From positions 1 through 14,000 of the forward strand of contig DATKPK010000034.1 in NCBI GenBank assembly GCA_035524095.1: a DNA stretch of 14,000 bases. The letters are read 5' to 3'. The translations under genes and the position numbers were made by a program. Shown here piece by piece: positions 1-7,155 of this stretch (positions within the stretch are counted from its first letter, which is position 1; every line of letters begins with the position of its first letter). Source of the DNA: DATJUF01 sp035524095. Its GTDB lineage: Bacteria > Desulfobacterota > Binatia > Binatales > Binataceae. Under the pieces are notes generated by a model, which was not told the origin of the DNA, did not search any database, and worked only from the letters and a program-made list of their open reading frames with translations.

Positions 1-2
1 TC

Positions 3-1769
3 TCTTCGGAGGCCAATCAGTTAAGGAGCGCGGAGACGGGCATTGCCAATGGAGCGCAGCCCCCCAATCAGTCCGTCAAAGGCCCCGAGTTCGATCTGAC
101 TTGGGAGCAGAAAGCCGCGATCGATGAAGCTGCCCCCGCGATCCGCGAACGTCGCGGCCAAACCTTCCTGCTATGGGGCGTGACTGCCAGTGGCAAGACG
201 GAGATCTATCTACAACTCGCCGCTATCGCGCTGGCTGCTGGACGTCAGGTGCTGGTGCTGGTGCCGGAAATCGCTCTCGCCGACCAAGTTGTGAAAGCCT
301 TCACCCTCCGCTTCGGACGGCTGGTCGGCGTCGCCCACAGCGCACAAAACGTCAGTGAGCGCTGGATCAATTGGATGGACGCGCTCAGCGGCCGTTCGCG
401 GATCATGATCGGTCCCCGCTCAGCGGTCTTCGCACCGCTCAAAGACCCCGGGTTGATCGTAGTCGATGAAGAACACGACACCGCCTATAAGCAAGAGGAA
501 GGCATCCGTTATAACGCCCGCGATCTCGCAGTTGCGCTTGGACGCTTCAACGATGCGCCGGTCATCCTCGGCTCCGCGACGCCTTCTGCCGAGTCCTACG
601 CCAATGCCCGCCGCGGCCGGTATCGGATGATCAGGTTGGCGAATCGAGCCGGTACACGCGAGTTCGCAGAGGTCGAAATCATCGACCTGCGTGACCATCA
701 GAAGAAAGAAGAACGGCCTTCACCGAATTCATCCCCAGCTTCAGCCGCCGATGCTTCATCTGCTGGGATCGTCCCGCTGGCACTACCGTTAATCGATGCC
801 TTGCGGGCAAATCTTGAGACGGGAGGCCAGAGTGTCGTTTTCCTCAATCGGCGCGGCTATCACAACTTTCTTCAATGCCATCTATGCGGCAACGTCATCG
901 CGTGTCCGAATTGCAGCGTCAGCCTGACCTTTCATCTTCGCGATCGCACGATCCGATGCCACTATTGCGGCGCTAATTCAGCGGCACCCGAGCAATGTCC
1001 TGCCTGTAACGGCTATGGCCTCGAGGGCCAGGGCTACGGCACCGAACGTCTGGCAGACGCGATCGCGGAGCTCTTGCCCACCGCACGTATCGAGCGGATG
1101 GATAGTGACACCAGCGGACGCCGCGGTGCTCGCGCCGCGATCGTCGACGCCCTGAAACGTGGCGAAATCGATATCCTCGCTGGCACGCAGATGATCACCA
1201 AGGGCTTCGATTTTCCCGGCGTCACGCTGGTTGGGGTCGTGATGGCCGACCTCGCCCTCAATCTTCCGGACTTCCGCTCGGCCGAGCGCACGTTCCAATT
1301 GCTGACCCAAGTCGCAGGACGCGCCGGCCGCGGCGACAAACCGGGACGCGTGCTGATCCAAACCTATGCGCCGCATCATTACAGTATCCGCGCCGCCCGC
1401 GACCAGGATTACGCCCGGTTCATGCGCCGCGAACTCGAACTGCGCCGTGAGATGATGTATCCGCCATACGCGAGGCTCGCGATGGTCCGAATTGAAGGCG
1501 AGGACGCCGCACGCGTCCCGGAAGTCGCGGCGAAGGTCGCGTCAATACTTGCGCGCGATGCCAAACCCGACGGCCTTCGCGTGCTCGGTCCCGCGCCTGC
1601 GCCGATCGAGCGGATTAAGCGCCGTTACCGATGGCAGGTAATGGTCAAATCGATGGAACTGAAAGAATTGCGCGACGCGCTCGCCACGATGCGCATGGCG
1701 GTTGCGCGGATCGCGGATCGCTCAGCGGTCCGCGTCATGATCGATATCGATCCAATCAATATGCTCTAG
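3..1769 (+). CDS. priA: Primosomal protein N' (replication restart helicase PriA), 5'-truncated by window edge
   Basis: PriA is the 3'-to-5' superfamily 2 DNA helicase that reloads the replisome at stalled forks. The frame is open from base 3, so the first GTG at 180 is not the start: it lies inside the Walker A motif GVTASGKT (bases 177-200). The part seen encodes 588 residues; E. coli PriA has 732, so roughly the N-terminal 3'-DNA-end-binding domain is missing. Further motifs in order are the DEEH box (base 465), GSATPS, and FLNRRGY. Next come eight cysteines in CxxC pairs (bases 876-1010) for the two zinc ions, then GTQMITKGFDFP, QVAGRAGRG and the usual C-terminal end DIDPINML. Walker A has Ala where GVTGSGKT is more common. 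A Ser/Ala/Pro-rich insert of about 20 residues follows IIDLR (about bases 700-770). Identification is firm. Confidence 0.97.
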   Translation, partial: SSEANQLRSAETGIANGAQPPNQSVKGPEFDLTWEQKAAIDEAAPAIRERRGQTFLLWGVTASGKTEIYLQLAAIALAAGRQVLVLVPEIALADQVVKAFTLRFGRLVGVAHSAQNVSERWINWMDALSGRSRIMIGPRSAVFAPLKDPGLIVVDEEHDTAYKQEEGIRYNARDLAVALGRFNDAPVILGSATPSAESYANARRGRYRMIRLANRAGTREFAEVEIIDLRDHQKKEERPSPNSSPASAADASSAGIVPLALPLIDALRANLETGGQSVVFLNRRGYHNFLQCHLCGNVIACPNCSVSLTFHLRDRTIRCHYCGANSAAPEQCPACNGYGLEGQGYGTERLADAIAELLPTARIERMDSDTSGRRGARAAIVDALKRGEIDILAGTQMITKGFDFPGVTLVGVVMADLALNLPDFRSAERTFQLLTQVAGRAGRGDKPGRVLIQTYAPHHYSIRAARDQDYARFMRRELELRREMMYPPYARLAMVRIEGEDAARVPEVAAKVASILARDAKPDGLRVLGPAPAPIERIKRRYRWQVMVKSMELKELRDALATMRMAVARIADRSAVRVMIDIDPINML

Positions 1770-1812
1770 TCCCGAACGCTTTCGGCCCTTCGACCGTGAT
1801 AAAGCAGGACGC

Positions 1813-2160
1813 TCAGCTTTTCTTCCGCACTACAACTGCGGTCCCGTAGGCGGCAATCTCGCTCATCAGGTTTGCAATCTCGTTGCAGTCGAAGCGCATC
1901 GCCAGGACGGCATTGCCACCCCGTTCGAGGGCCGCGCGCCGAAGCCGTTCGATTGCATGATTGCGGCTGTCGCTGAGCAGTTGGGTATAGCCATGAACCT
2001 CGCCCCCGAACACCGTCCGCAGCCCCGCGCCCCAATTGGAGAAGGCATTACGCGCCCGCACGATCAGGCCGAAAACTTCGCCGAGCACTGTCACTATCTC
2101 ATAGCCGGGCAAATCGTTGGTGGTAACGACGATCACACTATCGAGCTGCGGGTCATCCAT
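1813..2160 (-). CDS. YbjQ/UPF0145 family protein (putative heavy-metal-binding domain)
   Basis: This is a 115-residue protein of the YbjQ (UPF0145) family, short cytoplasmic proteins that form ring-like oligomers and are annotated as putative heavy-metal binding; no reaction is known. Family marks are VVTTNDLPGYEIV near the N-terminus, GLRTVFGG in the middle, the helix with AIERLRRAALERGGNAVLAMRFD, and the C-terminal strand YGTAVVV. Length is normal for the family (about 100-110). The start is an ATG at 2160, with no strong Shine-Dalgarno sequence in front. The gene converges on priA with only 43 bases between the stops and is divergent from the hydrolase gene at 2316, so the 155 bases between them should hold both promoters. 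No convincing promoter motif was found there. Confidence 0.88.
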   Translation of the reverse strand: MDDPQLDSVIVVTTNDLPGYEIVTVLGEVFGLIVRARNAFSNWGAGLRTVFGGEVHGYTQLLSDSRNHAIERLRRAALERGGNAVLAMRFDCNEIANLMSEIAAYGTAVVVRKKS

Positions 2161-2315
2161 AAATTCACCGTAACTTTGAGCCAGCTTTGCGGCAATCGCA
2201 TTCCAATCTCAGATTCTCAGTCTCACATTGCAATTTTGCCTGCCAAGCTTGGTTACGCTAGCATCCCGATTTCACGATCCCCGTCTGAGTAGAGATAAGG
2301 TGAGGCAGAGCTGCC

Positions 2316-3218
2316 TTGGAATTTCCGGAGCCACTTAAAACCATCGACGCCGTGATGCACGACGGTGCGGTCGTCCGCATCCGCCAGCATGGTAATCCGC
2401 GCGGTCCCCGTCTCGCGCTCAGCCATGGCAATGGACTCGCGATCGATGGCTACCTGCCGTTCTGGGGACCGTTGCGCGACCGCTACGAAGTTATCGTTTT
2501 CGATTTTCGCAACCACGGACAGAACCCGACTCATCTGCTGGAAGATCACGTATGGCCGAATTTCATTCGCGACTCGCAGGTGATTTTCGATCTGATTCAG
2601 CATGAATTCGGGCCCAAGCGTACCGCCGGAGTCTTCCATTCGCTCTCGGCTGTCACCGCCGCGGCCTTGAGCCAGCAGGCCGGCCCTCGATGGGATCCGT
2701 TGGTCCTGTTCGATCCGCCCTTCTATCCGCCGGAGGACCATCCGCTGGTACGCAATCAGTTGGGCGACAAAAATGATCTGGCGAATCGCTCGGCGCGTCG
2801 CACGCCGCGCTTCAAGAGTCCTGCCGATTTGGCTCGACAGTTCGCCGTGCGTCTCTCCGGATGGGTGCCCGATGCCTACGAACTTATGGCGCGCGCAACG
2901 TTACGCCACGATCCCGATAATGGCGATTGGACGCTGGCTTGTCCGCGCGAATACGAATCGCAAGTATTTAGCGGTAATCGCAACGCCGAAACGTGGCTCG
3001 GGATGGCTCAAATGCCAGTAGCGGTCAGGCTTATTTGTGCCGACCCCAACGTTGAGGGCCAGGTTCCAGCTCAAATATGCGCTGCCCTGGCCTCGGCCAC
3101 CCCCTCCTTGGACTATGTGATGCTTCCCGGCTCGACGCATTTCCTTCAAATCGAGCGTCCAGCCGAATGTGCACGCCTGATGGAAGCCTTTCTCGAGGCT
3201 CACGGCTTCTTCGGCTGA
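2316..3218 (+). CDS. Alpha/beta hydrolase
   Basis: This is a 300-residue alpha/beta-hydrolase fold protein of unknown substrate. The strand and oxyanion-loop motif SHGNG lies at residues 36-40 and DFRNHG at 63-68. The likely nucleophile is Ser109 in the elbow FHSLS, which lacks both usual glycines of GxSxG. The likely acid is Asp243 (ICADPN) and the likely base His275 (GSTHFLQIERP). The start is a TTG at 2316 with AAGGTGAGG ten bases upstream; an in-frame ATG at 2355 (residue 14) is the alternative, and the HGNG core would survive either choice. The gene ends in TGA at 3216-3218 and the next gene starts at once in the same frame, so the two are probably co-transcribed. The fold is clear; esterase, lipase or haloperoxidase-like activity cannot be told apart from sequence. 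Confidence 0.85.
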   Translation: MEFPEPLKTIDAVMHDGAVVRIRQHGNPRGPRLALSHGNGLAIDGYLPFWGPLRDRYEVIVFDFRNHGQNPTHLLEDHVWPNFIRDSQVIFDLIQHEFGPKRTAGVFHSLSAVTAAALSQQAGPRWDPLVLFDPPFYPPEDHPLVRNQLGDKNDLANRSARRTPRFKSPADLARQFAVRLSGWVPDAYELMARATLRHDPDNGDWTLACPREYESQVFSGNRNAETWLGMAQMPVAVRLICADPNVEGQVPAQICAALASATPSLDYVMLPGSTHFLQIERPAECARLMEAFLEAHGFFG

Positions 3219-4091
3219 TTGTGGATTCTTCTGGTGCTTAGGAAATTAGGGCGGAAAACCGCACGGCCGCGTGCGGCCAAACCCCGCGGCCAGCCTCCTC
3301 CTATTGTCGGCGTTGCCAACCTTAAAATTGAGCGCGATGCGCCGATCTTGCGCTCGGTCGACTGGACAATCGCGCCCGGCGAGCACTGGGTAATTCTCGG
3401 CGCCAACGGCTCCGGCAAAACCTCTTTGCTCAGCGCGCTAACCGGTTATTTGCCACCCACCTCGGGTGAAATCGCAGTGCTTGGCGAAACCTACGGGCGT
3501 ACGGATTGGCGCGAGCTGCGCAAACGTATCGGACTATGCAGTTCGAGCATCCGCCAGTTGATGGAGGGCCATCAGACCACGCTCGAAACTGTAATCAGCG
3601 GCCGCCATGCGATGATCGGTATGTGGGGCGAGATTCGTCCCGAGGAAAAGAGCCAGGCCCTGAGGATACTCCGTCAGGTCGAAGCGGATGCGATCCGCGA
3701 CCGCCCGTGGCGCTTTCTCTCGCAGGGCGAACGCCAGCGCGCGTTGATCGGGCGGGCACTGATGGCGCGCCCGGAGTTGCTGATTCTCGACGAGCCATGC
3801 GCCGGACTCGATCCCGTCGCACGCGAGCATTTCCTGCAATTTCTCGAACGGCTCGCCCGCAAGCGCGGTGCCCCTACGATGGTTCTGGTGACCCATCATG
3901 TCGAGGAAATCATGCCGGTCTTCTCACACGTGCTAGTGTTGAAGCAGGGCTCGGTGCTCGCCGCAGGCGCCAAGGGCAAAGTCCTGACCTCGCGCACGCT
4001 ATCGCGCGCTTTCCATGCACCAGTGCGGCTTCGCCGCCAGCGCGGCCGCTATTCACTGGCCGTCAGCGCCACCGTTAACGCCGTTTTGTAG
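3219..4091 (+). CDS. ABC transporter ATP-binding protein (orphan ATPase, ModF/YlmA-like)
   Basis: This is a 290-residue ABC ATPase. Walker A is GANGSGKT at residues 61-68, the signature is LSQGE at 167-171, Walker B is LLILDEP with Asp191-Glu192, the D-loop is AGLDP, and the H-loop histidine is His226. The Q-loop position reads IGLCSSSI, with Ser where Gln is usual; the SSS form resembles ModF/YlmA-type ATPases. The C-terminal part carries the VFSHVLVLKQG element seen in that group. No permease or binding-protein gene is nearby, so it either works with a distant membrane partner or has a non-transport role. The start is uncertain: TTG at 3219 directly after the hydrolase TGA, or GTG at 3234, neither with a clear Shine-Dalgarno. 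The first 28 residues are Arg/Pro-rich and not part of the domain. Confidence 0.88.
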   Translation: MWILLVLRKLGRKTARPRAAKPRGQPPPIVGVANLKIERDAPILRSVDWTIAPGEHWVILGANGSGKTSLLSALTGYLPPTSGEIAVLGETYGRTDWRELRKRIGLCSSSIRQLMEGHQTTLETVISGRHAMIGMWGEIRPEEKSQALRILRQVEADAIRDRPWRFLSQGERQRALIGRALMARPELLILDEPCAGLDPVAREHFLQFLERLARKRGAPTMVLVTHHVEEIMPVFSHVLVLKQGSVLAAGAKGKVLTSRTLSRAFHAPVRLRRQRGRYSLAVSATVNAVL

Positions 4092-4178
4092 CCTTGCCTT
4101 CGACACTTGCTCCGCCGCGACGAAGCTTTAAGGCGAAGCGCCGGTCTGCTAGAGATTGGGTAACGGCTGAATTTCTCA

Positions 4179-4721
4179 ATGGCGCTTCTAAGAATACGTA
4201 AATTTCCCGACCCGACCCTGAAACAGGCCGCCGCACCTGTCGAGAATATCGACGGTAGCCTTAGCGGTTTTATCGACAGCATGGTACAGACGATGTACGC
4301 GGCGCCAGGCGTCGGTCTGGCCGCCACCCAGGTTGGTGATTCACGCCGCATCGTGGTGCTCGATACCGACCATGAGCATCTCGGGAAACATCTGCTCAAG
4401 CTGATCAATCCGCAGGTGGTCGAGGCCGAGGGTTCAATCACGTGGGAAGAGGGCTGCCTGTCGGTGATTGACTTTAACGCCGATGTCGAGCGTGCAAGCC
4501 ATGTGCTGGTGCGTGCCTGGACTCCCGATCAGCAGGAGATCGAAATCGAGGCCGACGACCTTCTGGCGGTGGCACTCCAGCACGAGATTGACCATCTCGA
4601 TGGCAAGCTCTTTATCGATCGCATCAGCCGGATCAAACGCGAACTCTATCGCCGCAAGCTCGCCAAGCGAATCAAAGAGGGCAAGCCCGATGGAAAGCCC
4701 TCAGCCGCCGCTCGCATCTGA
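4179..4721 (+). CDS. def: Peptide deformylase
   Basis: Peptide deformylase removes the formyl group from the N-terminal methionine of new proteins and uses a metal ion, usually Fe(II). All three family motifs are present in the 180 residues: GVGLAATQ (44-51), EGCLS with metal ligand Cys93, and QHEIDH with metal ligands His135 and His139 and catalytic Glu136. Length and the ATG start at 4179 fit the family; no strong Shine-Dalgarno is visible. The C-terminal tail from about residue 150 is basic and lysine/arginine-rich, as in many bacterial deformylases. The gene overlaps fmt by 32 bases, which argues for translational coupling. The def-fmt pair is the classic arrangement in which one enzyme removes what the other adds. 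Confidence 0.97.
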   Translation: MALLRIRKFPDPTLKQAAAPVENIDGSLSGFIDSMVQTMYAAPGVGLAATQVGDSRRIVVLDTDHEHLGKHLLKLINPQVVEAEGSITWEEGCLSVIDFNADVERASHVLVRAWTPDQQEIEIEADDLLAVALQHEIDHLDGKLFIDRISRIKRELYRRKLAKRIKEGKPDGKPSAAARI

Positions 4722-5685
4722 CACTGCGACAAGACCCTTGCGGATCGTCTTTATGGGGACGCCGGCGTTGGCCGCCCATATCCTCGAACGATTGATCGTG
4801 GAACCTGATTCACGATTCGAGGTCGTGGGCGTGGTTACGCGTCCCGATCAGCCGCGCAAGCGCGGCCTTAAGCTCGAACCGTCGGAAGTCGGCTCAGTGG
4901 CTGAGCGTTACGGTATTCCAATGCTGAAGCCGGCTAAAATCCGCACGCCGCAATTTCTCGCCGAACTCCAAGCCTTCGCACCTGACGTATTGGCAGTCGC
5001 TGCTTATGGGCGGATTTTGCCGAATCCGGTGCTTGAGGCGGCGCATCTCATCCCGATCAATGTTCACGCGTCGTTGCTCCCGCGCCATCGCGGCGCGGCG
5101 CCAATTGAAGGCGCGATTCTGGCAGGTGATGAGAAAAGTGGTGTTACGATAATGCGGGTAATCGAGCAGATGGACGCTGGGCCGATTCTCCTGCAGCGCT
5201 CGATTCGGCTTGCCGCCGATGAAACGCAAGGCAGCCTCAAGACTAAACTCGCCGAACTTGGCGCGACTGCTTTGATTGAGGCGCTGCGGCTATTTGACGG
5301 CGAGAGAATCACCGCCATGCCCCAAGATGAAAGCCTCGCCACTTATACCGCTCAGGTGAAAAAGGAAGACGCTCGAATCAACTGGGATGTTGATGCTGCA
5401 ATGATTGAGCGAATGACCCGCGCCTACGATCCCTGGCCGGTCGCGCGCACGTCGATGGCCGGTGATGAGCTGCTCATCTGGCGAGCGCGTGTGATTGACG
5501 GCCCGCCGCATCCATCCGATACACCGCCCGGCACGTTGCTGACCCTCAGCCCGGCTCCCTTGATCCAATGCGGTAGAGGCACTCTCGCGTTGCTCGAAGT
5601 ACAGGCGCCCGGCCGCCGCCGCATGACGGCGGCGGATTTCATGCGTGGAAGGCGCGCCGCTCTCGGCGCGCGCCTCGGCGGATGA
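4690..5685 (+). CDS. fmt: Methionyl-tRNA formyltransferase
   Basis: Fmt formylates initiator Met-tRNA with 10-formyl-tetrahydrofolate. The 331-residue protein starts with RIVFMGTP of the Rossmann domain (residues 18-25). It continues with the active-site stretch NVHASLLPRHRGAAP (Asn124, His126), then GVTIM, and MDAGP with catalytic Asp162. The C-terminal tRNA-binding domain shows KKEDARINW and DPWPVA. The start is an ATG at 4690 inside def, preceded by AAAGAGG nine bases upstream; TTG at 4738 is the alternative. The frame is open back to 4468, but that extension is def read in another frame. The TGA stop overlaps the rsmB ATG (ATGA, 5682-5685). The last codons lie in GC-rich inverted-repeat sequence. 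Confidence 0.97.
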   Translation: MESPQPPLASDTATRPLRIVFMGTPALAAHILERLIVEPDSRFEVVGVVTRPDQPRKRGLKLEPSEVGSVAERYGIPMLKPAKIRTPQFLAELQAFAPDVLAVAAYGRILPNPVLEAAHLIPINVHASLLPRHRGAAPIEGAILAGDEKSGVTIMRVIEQMDAGPILLQRSIRLAADETQGSLKTKLAELGATALIEALRLFDGERITAMPQDESLATYTAQVKKEDARINWDVDAAMIERMTRAYDPWPVARTSMAGDELLIWRARVIDGPPHPSDTPPGTLLTLSPAPLIQCGRGTLALLEVQAPGRRRMTAADFMRGRRAALGARLGG

Positions 5686-5702
5686 TTATCCGCCGCAGGC
5701 GC
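5670..5702. repeat. Inverted repeat around the fmt stop/rsmB start
   Basis: Arms 5670-5682 (GCGCCTCGGCGGA) and 5689-5702 (TCCGCCG, a bulged C, AGGCGC) give a 13-bp stem with one bulge. The loop is TGATTA. The loop holds the TG of the rsmB ATG and the fmt TGA, so in mRNA the start codon would sit at the top of a stable hairpin. This fits coupling, since a ribosome finishing fmt would open it. It is the first of three inverted repeats in a row. Confidence 0.75.
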
Positions 5703-7106
5703 CCTGGAGGGAGTGTGGAGAGGGCGGGCGCTTCCGCGCCGGCCCTCCCCACACTCCCTGTTACACGCGGACGAGGACTGCCAGCGCGGCACGCCGCGCT
5801 GGCAGTCCTCGTCCGCGTTGTCCAAGGCGGCTTCGCCGATGTCCTCCTCGGCCATCGGCTCGCCGCCTTCCCGGACCCTGCTGACCGCCGCCTGATCACT
5901 AGGCTGGTGCTTGGCACTCTCGCCTGGCAGGGGCGGCTCGATTACGAATTAGCGCAGCTTTCCGCGCGCCCGCTCGAATCGCTCGATCCCGAGGTTCTCG
6001 CGATCCTTCGCCTGGCCCTCTACCAGATTCGGATCACAACGCGTATCCCCGCGCATGCGGCTGTCGATACTGCTGTCACGCTAGCGCGGACGACTCGTGG
6101 CGGCAGTGGAGCGGCCGGGTTCGTCAACGCGATTCTTCGTGGCACGCTTCGCAACCCCCTCCCGTTGCCCAATCGGGGGAAAGACGAACTTGGCTACTTG
6201 GCAGCCGCTTATTCGCATCCGCGATGGATAGTCGAACGTTTCGTCGCATGGTTCGGCATTACTGCCGCCGAAGCCCTGATGACTGCCAATAATGAAGCCG
6301 CGCCGAACGTCATCCGGCTAAATCTCGCACGAGGCGAGGCGTCTCGCCTGATCGAACAACTGCGCGCCGACGGTATTGATGCTACGCCGACTTCCCGCTT
6401 GCCCGAAACCGCCATCCTCGCCAGCGCACCGGCACTCAATAGTCGCGCTTTCCGCGACGGCCTTTGCTATCCGCAATCTGAAGCGTCTCAGTTAGTTGCG
6501 GCAGTGCTTGCCCCGCCGCATGGGGCGACAGTCGTCGACTGTGCCGCCGCGCCCGGCGGCAAATCGACTCATCTCGCGGAGATGGTTGGTCGTATCGGTC
6601 GAGTGATCGCTCTCGACCTCAGCCACAGCGGTCTGCGAAAGGTTCATAGCGTCGCTGCGACGCTTGGTCATTCAAACGTCGCAACCATCCGCGCTGATTG
6701 CGCAGCATCAATCCCGCTTCGTCCTGTTTCATTCGACTACGTCTTGCTCGACGCGCCCTGCACTGGTTCCGGCACGTTTCGCGAGCATCCCGAAATCCGC
6801 TGGCGCCTCGAACCTCAGGACTTCGCGCGGATGGCCTTGCTTCAGAGCCGGATGCTCGAACAAGCCGCGATGCTACTACGCCCCGGAGGGGCGATTGTAT
6901 ATTCGGTTTGCAGTGTCGCGCCGCACGAAGGTGAAGGTGTTGTCAAAGCGCTTCTTAGGCAGCATTCCGATTTCGTCGTTGATCGCTCGCTCGCGTCCGA
7001 TAATCGGTTCGCCAGACTGATCGGCGACGATGGTTTCATGCGAATGCGCCCCGACCAAGGCGGTCTCGATGGTTTCTTCGCGGCCCGGCTGAAGCGCATC
7101 GGATAA
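5682..7106 (+). CDS. rsmB: 16S rRNA (cytosine(967)-C5)-methyltransferase
   Basis: RsmB uses S-adenosylmethionine to methylate C967 of 16S rRNA. The protein, up to 474 residues, has an N-terminal NusB-like RNA-binding domain (about 36-170) with VLVRVVQGGFADVLL and AVDTAVTLAR. A Rossmann methyltransferase domain follows: motif I DCAAAPGGKS (Asp286), motif IV DAPCTGSG (Cys360), and motif VI SVCSVAPHEGE, where Cys410 is the likely nucleophile. The ATG at 5682 overlaps the fmt stop. Residues 1 to about 36 are Arg/Pro/Ala-rich, match no family feature and are encoded by inverted repeats; the conserved part begins near ARHAALAVL (base 5787). A later GTG at 5715 is a possible start. The gene is third in the def-fmt-rsmB operon and its stop faces rlpA, 49 bases away. 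Confidence 0.95.
   Translation: MIIRRRRPGGSVERAGASAPALPTLPVTRGRGLPARHAALAVLVRVVQGGFADVLLGHRLAAFPDPADRRLITRLVLGTLAWQGRLDYELAQLSARPLESLDPEVLAILRLALYQIRITTRIPAHAAVDTAVTLARTTRGGSGAAGFVNAILRGTLRNPLPLPNRGKDELGYLAAAYSHPRWIVERFVAWFGITAAEALMTANNEAAPNVIRLNLARGEASRLIEQLRADGIDATPTSRLPETAILASAPALNSRAFRDGLCYPQSEASQLVAAVLAPPHGATVVDCAAAPGGKSTHLAEMVGRIGRVIALDLSHSGLRKVHSVAATLGHSNVATIRADCAASIPLRPVSFDYVLLDAPCTGSGTFREHPEIRWRLEPQDFARMALLQSRMLEQAAMLLRPGGAIVYSVCSVAPHEGEGVVKALLRQHSDFVVDRSLASDNRFARLIGDDGFMRMRPDQGGLDGFFAARLKRIG
5708..5759. repeat. Near-perfect 24-bp inverted repeat inside rsmB 5' coding region
   Basis: Arms 5708-5731 and 5736-5759 pair over 24 positions with only two mismatches (5719/5748 and 5726/5741) and a TTCC loop. 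Outer arms read AGGGAGTGTGG and CCACACTCCCT. It falls in rsmB codons 9-26, which encode Gly/Ala/Pro/Arg-rich sequence not seen in the RsmB family. It has the look of a dispersed palindromic element rather than a terminator, because no U-run follows and coding continues. Confidence 0.8.
5765..5818. repeat. Perfect 26-bp palindromic arms inside rsmB 5' coding region
   Basis: Bases 5765-5790 and 5793-5818 are exact reverse complements, separated only by AC at 5791-5792. As RNA or single-stranded DNA this is a 25-bp stem with a CACG loop. The right arm encodes the conserved start of the RsmB NusB-like domain (ALAVLVR). The left arm encodes TRGRGLPAR, which is not conserved, so the left arm looks like an inverted copy of the right. 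It lies five bases after the preceding inverted repeat. Confidence 0.9.
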
Positions 7107-7155
7107 CGTGGCATTATGCTCGGCCGTTCAGCTAAGCAGTTATCCCGAACTTTCG

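Noticed and set aside
978..1379. 133-codon minus-strand frame inside priA
   Set aside because: It overlaps conserved PriA helicase and zinc motifs and has no recognisable protein features; typical shadow in GC-rich DNA.
180..1769. GTG at 180 as the start of priA
   Set aside because: It lies inside the Walker A motif and the frame is open to the window's left edge with PriA-like sequence (LTWEQKAAID) upstream.
1957..2292. Plus-strand frame over ybjQ and its upstream region
   Set aside because: Antisense to a recognisable YbjQ-family gene, with no family features of its own.
3216..3218. TGA between hydrolase and ABC gene as a selenocysteine codon
   Set aside because: Neither flanking sequence resembles a selenoprotein motif and no SECIS-like hairpin was seen directly after it; a normal stop is simpler.
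4468..4689. N-terminal extension of fmt back to 4468
   Set aside because: This is def read in another frame; the ATG at 4690 has a good ribosome-binding site and gives the normal Fmt length.
5708..5818. The rsmB palindromes as transcription terminators
   Set aside because: No U-run follows either stem and the rsmB reading frame continues without a break into conserved domain sequence.
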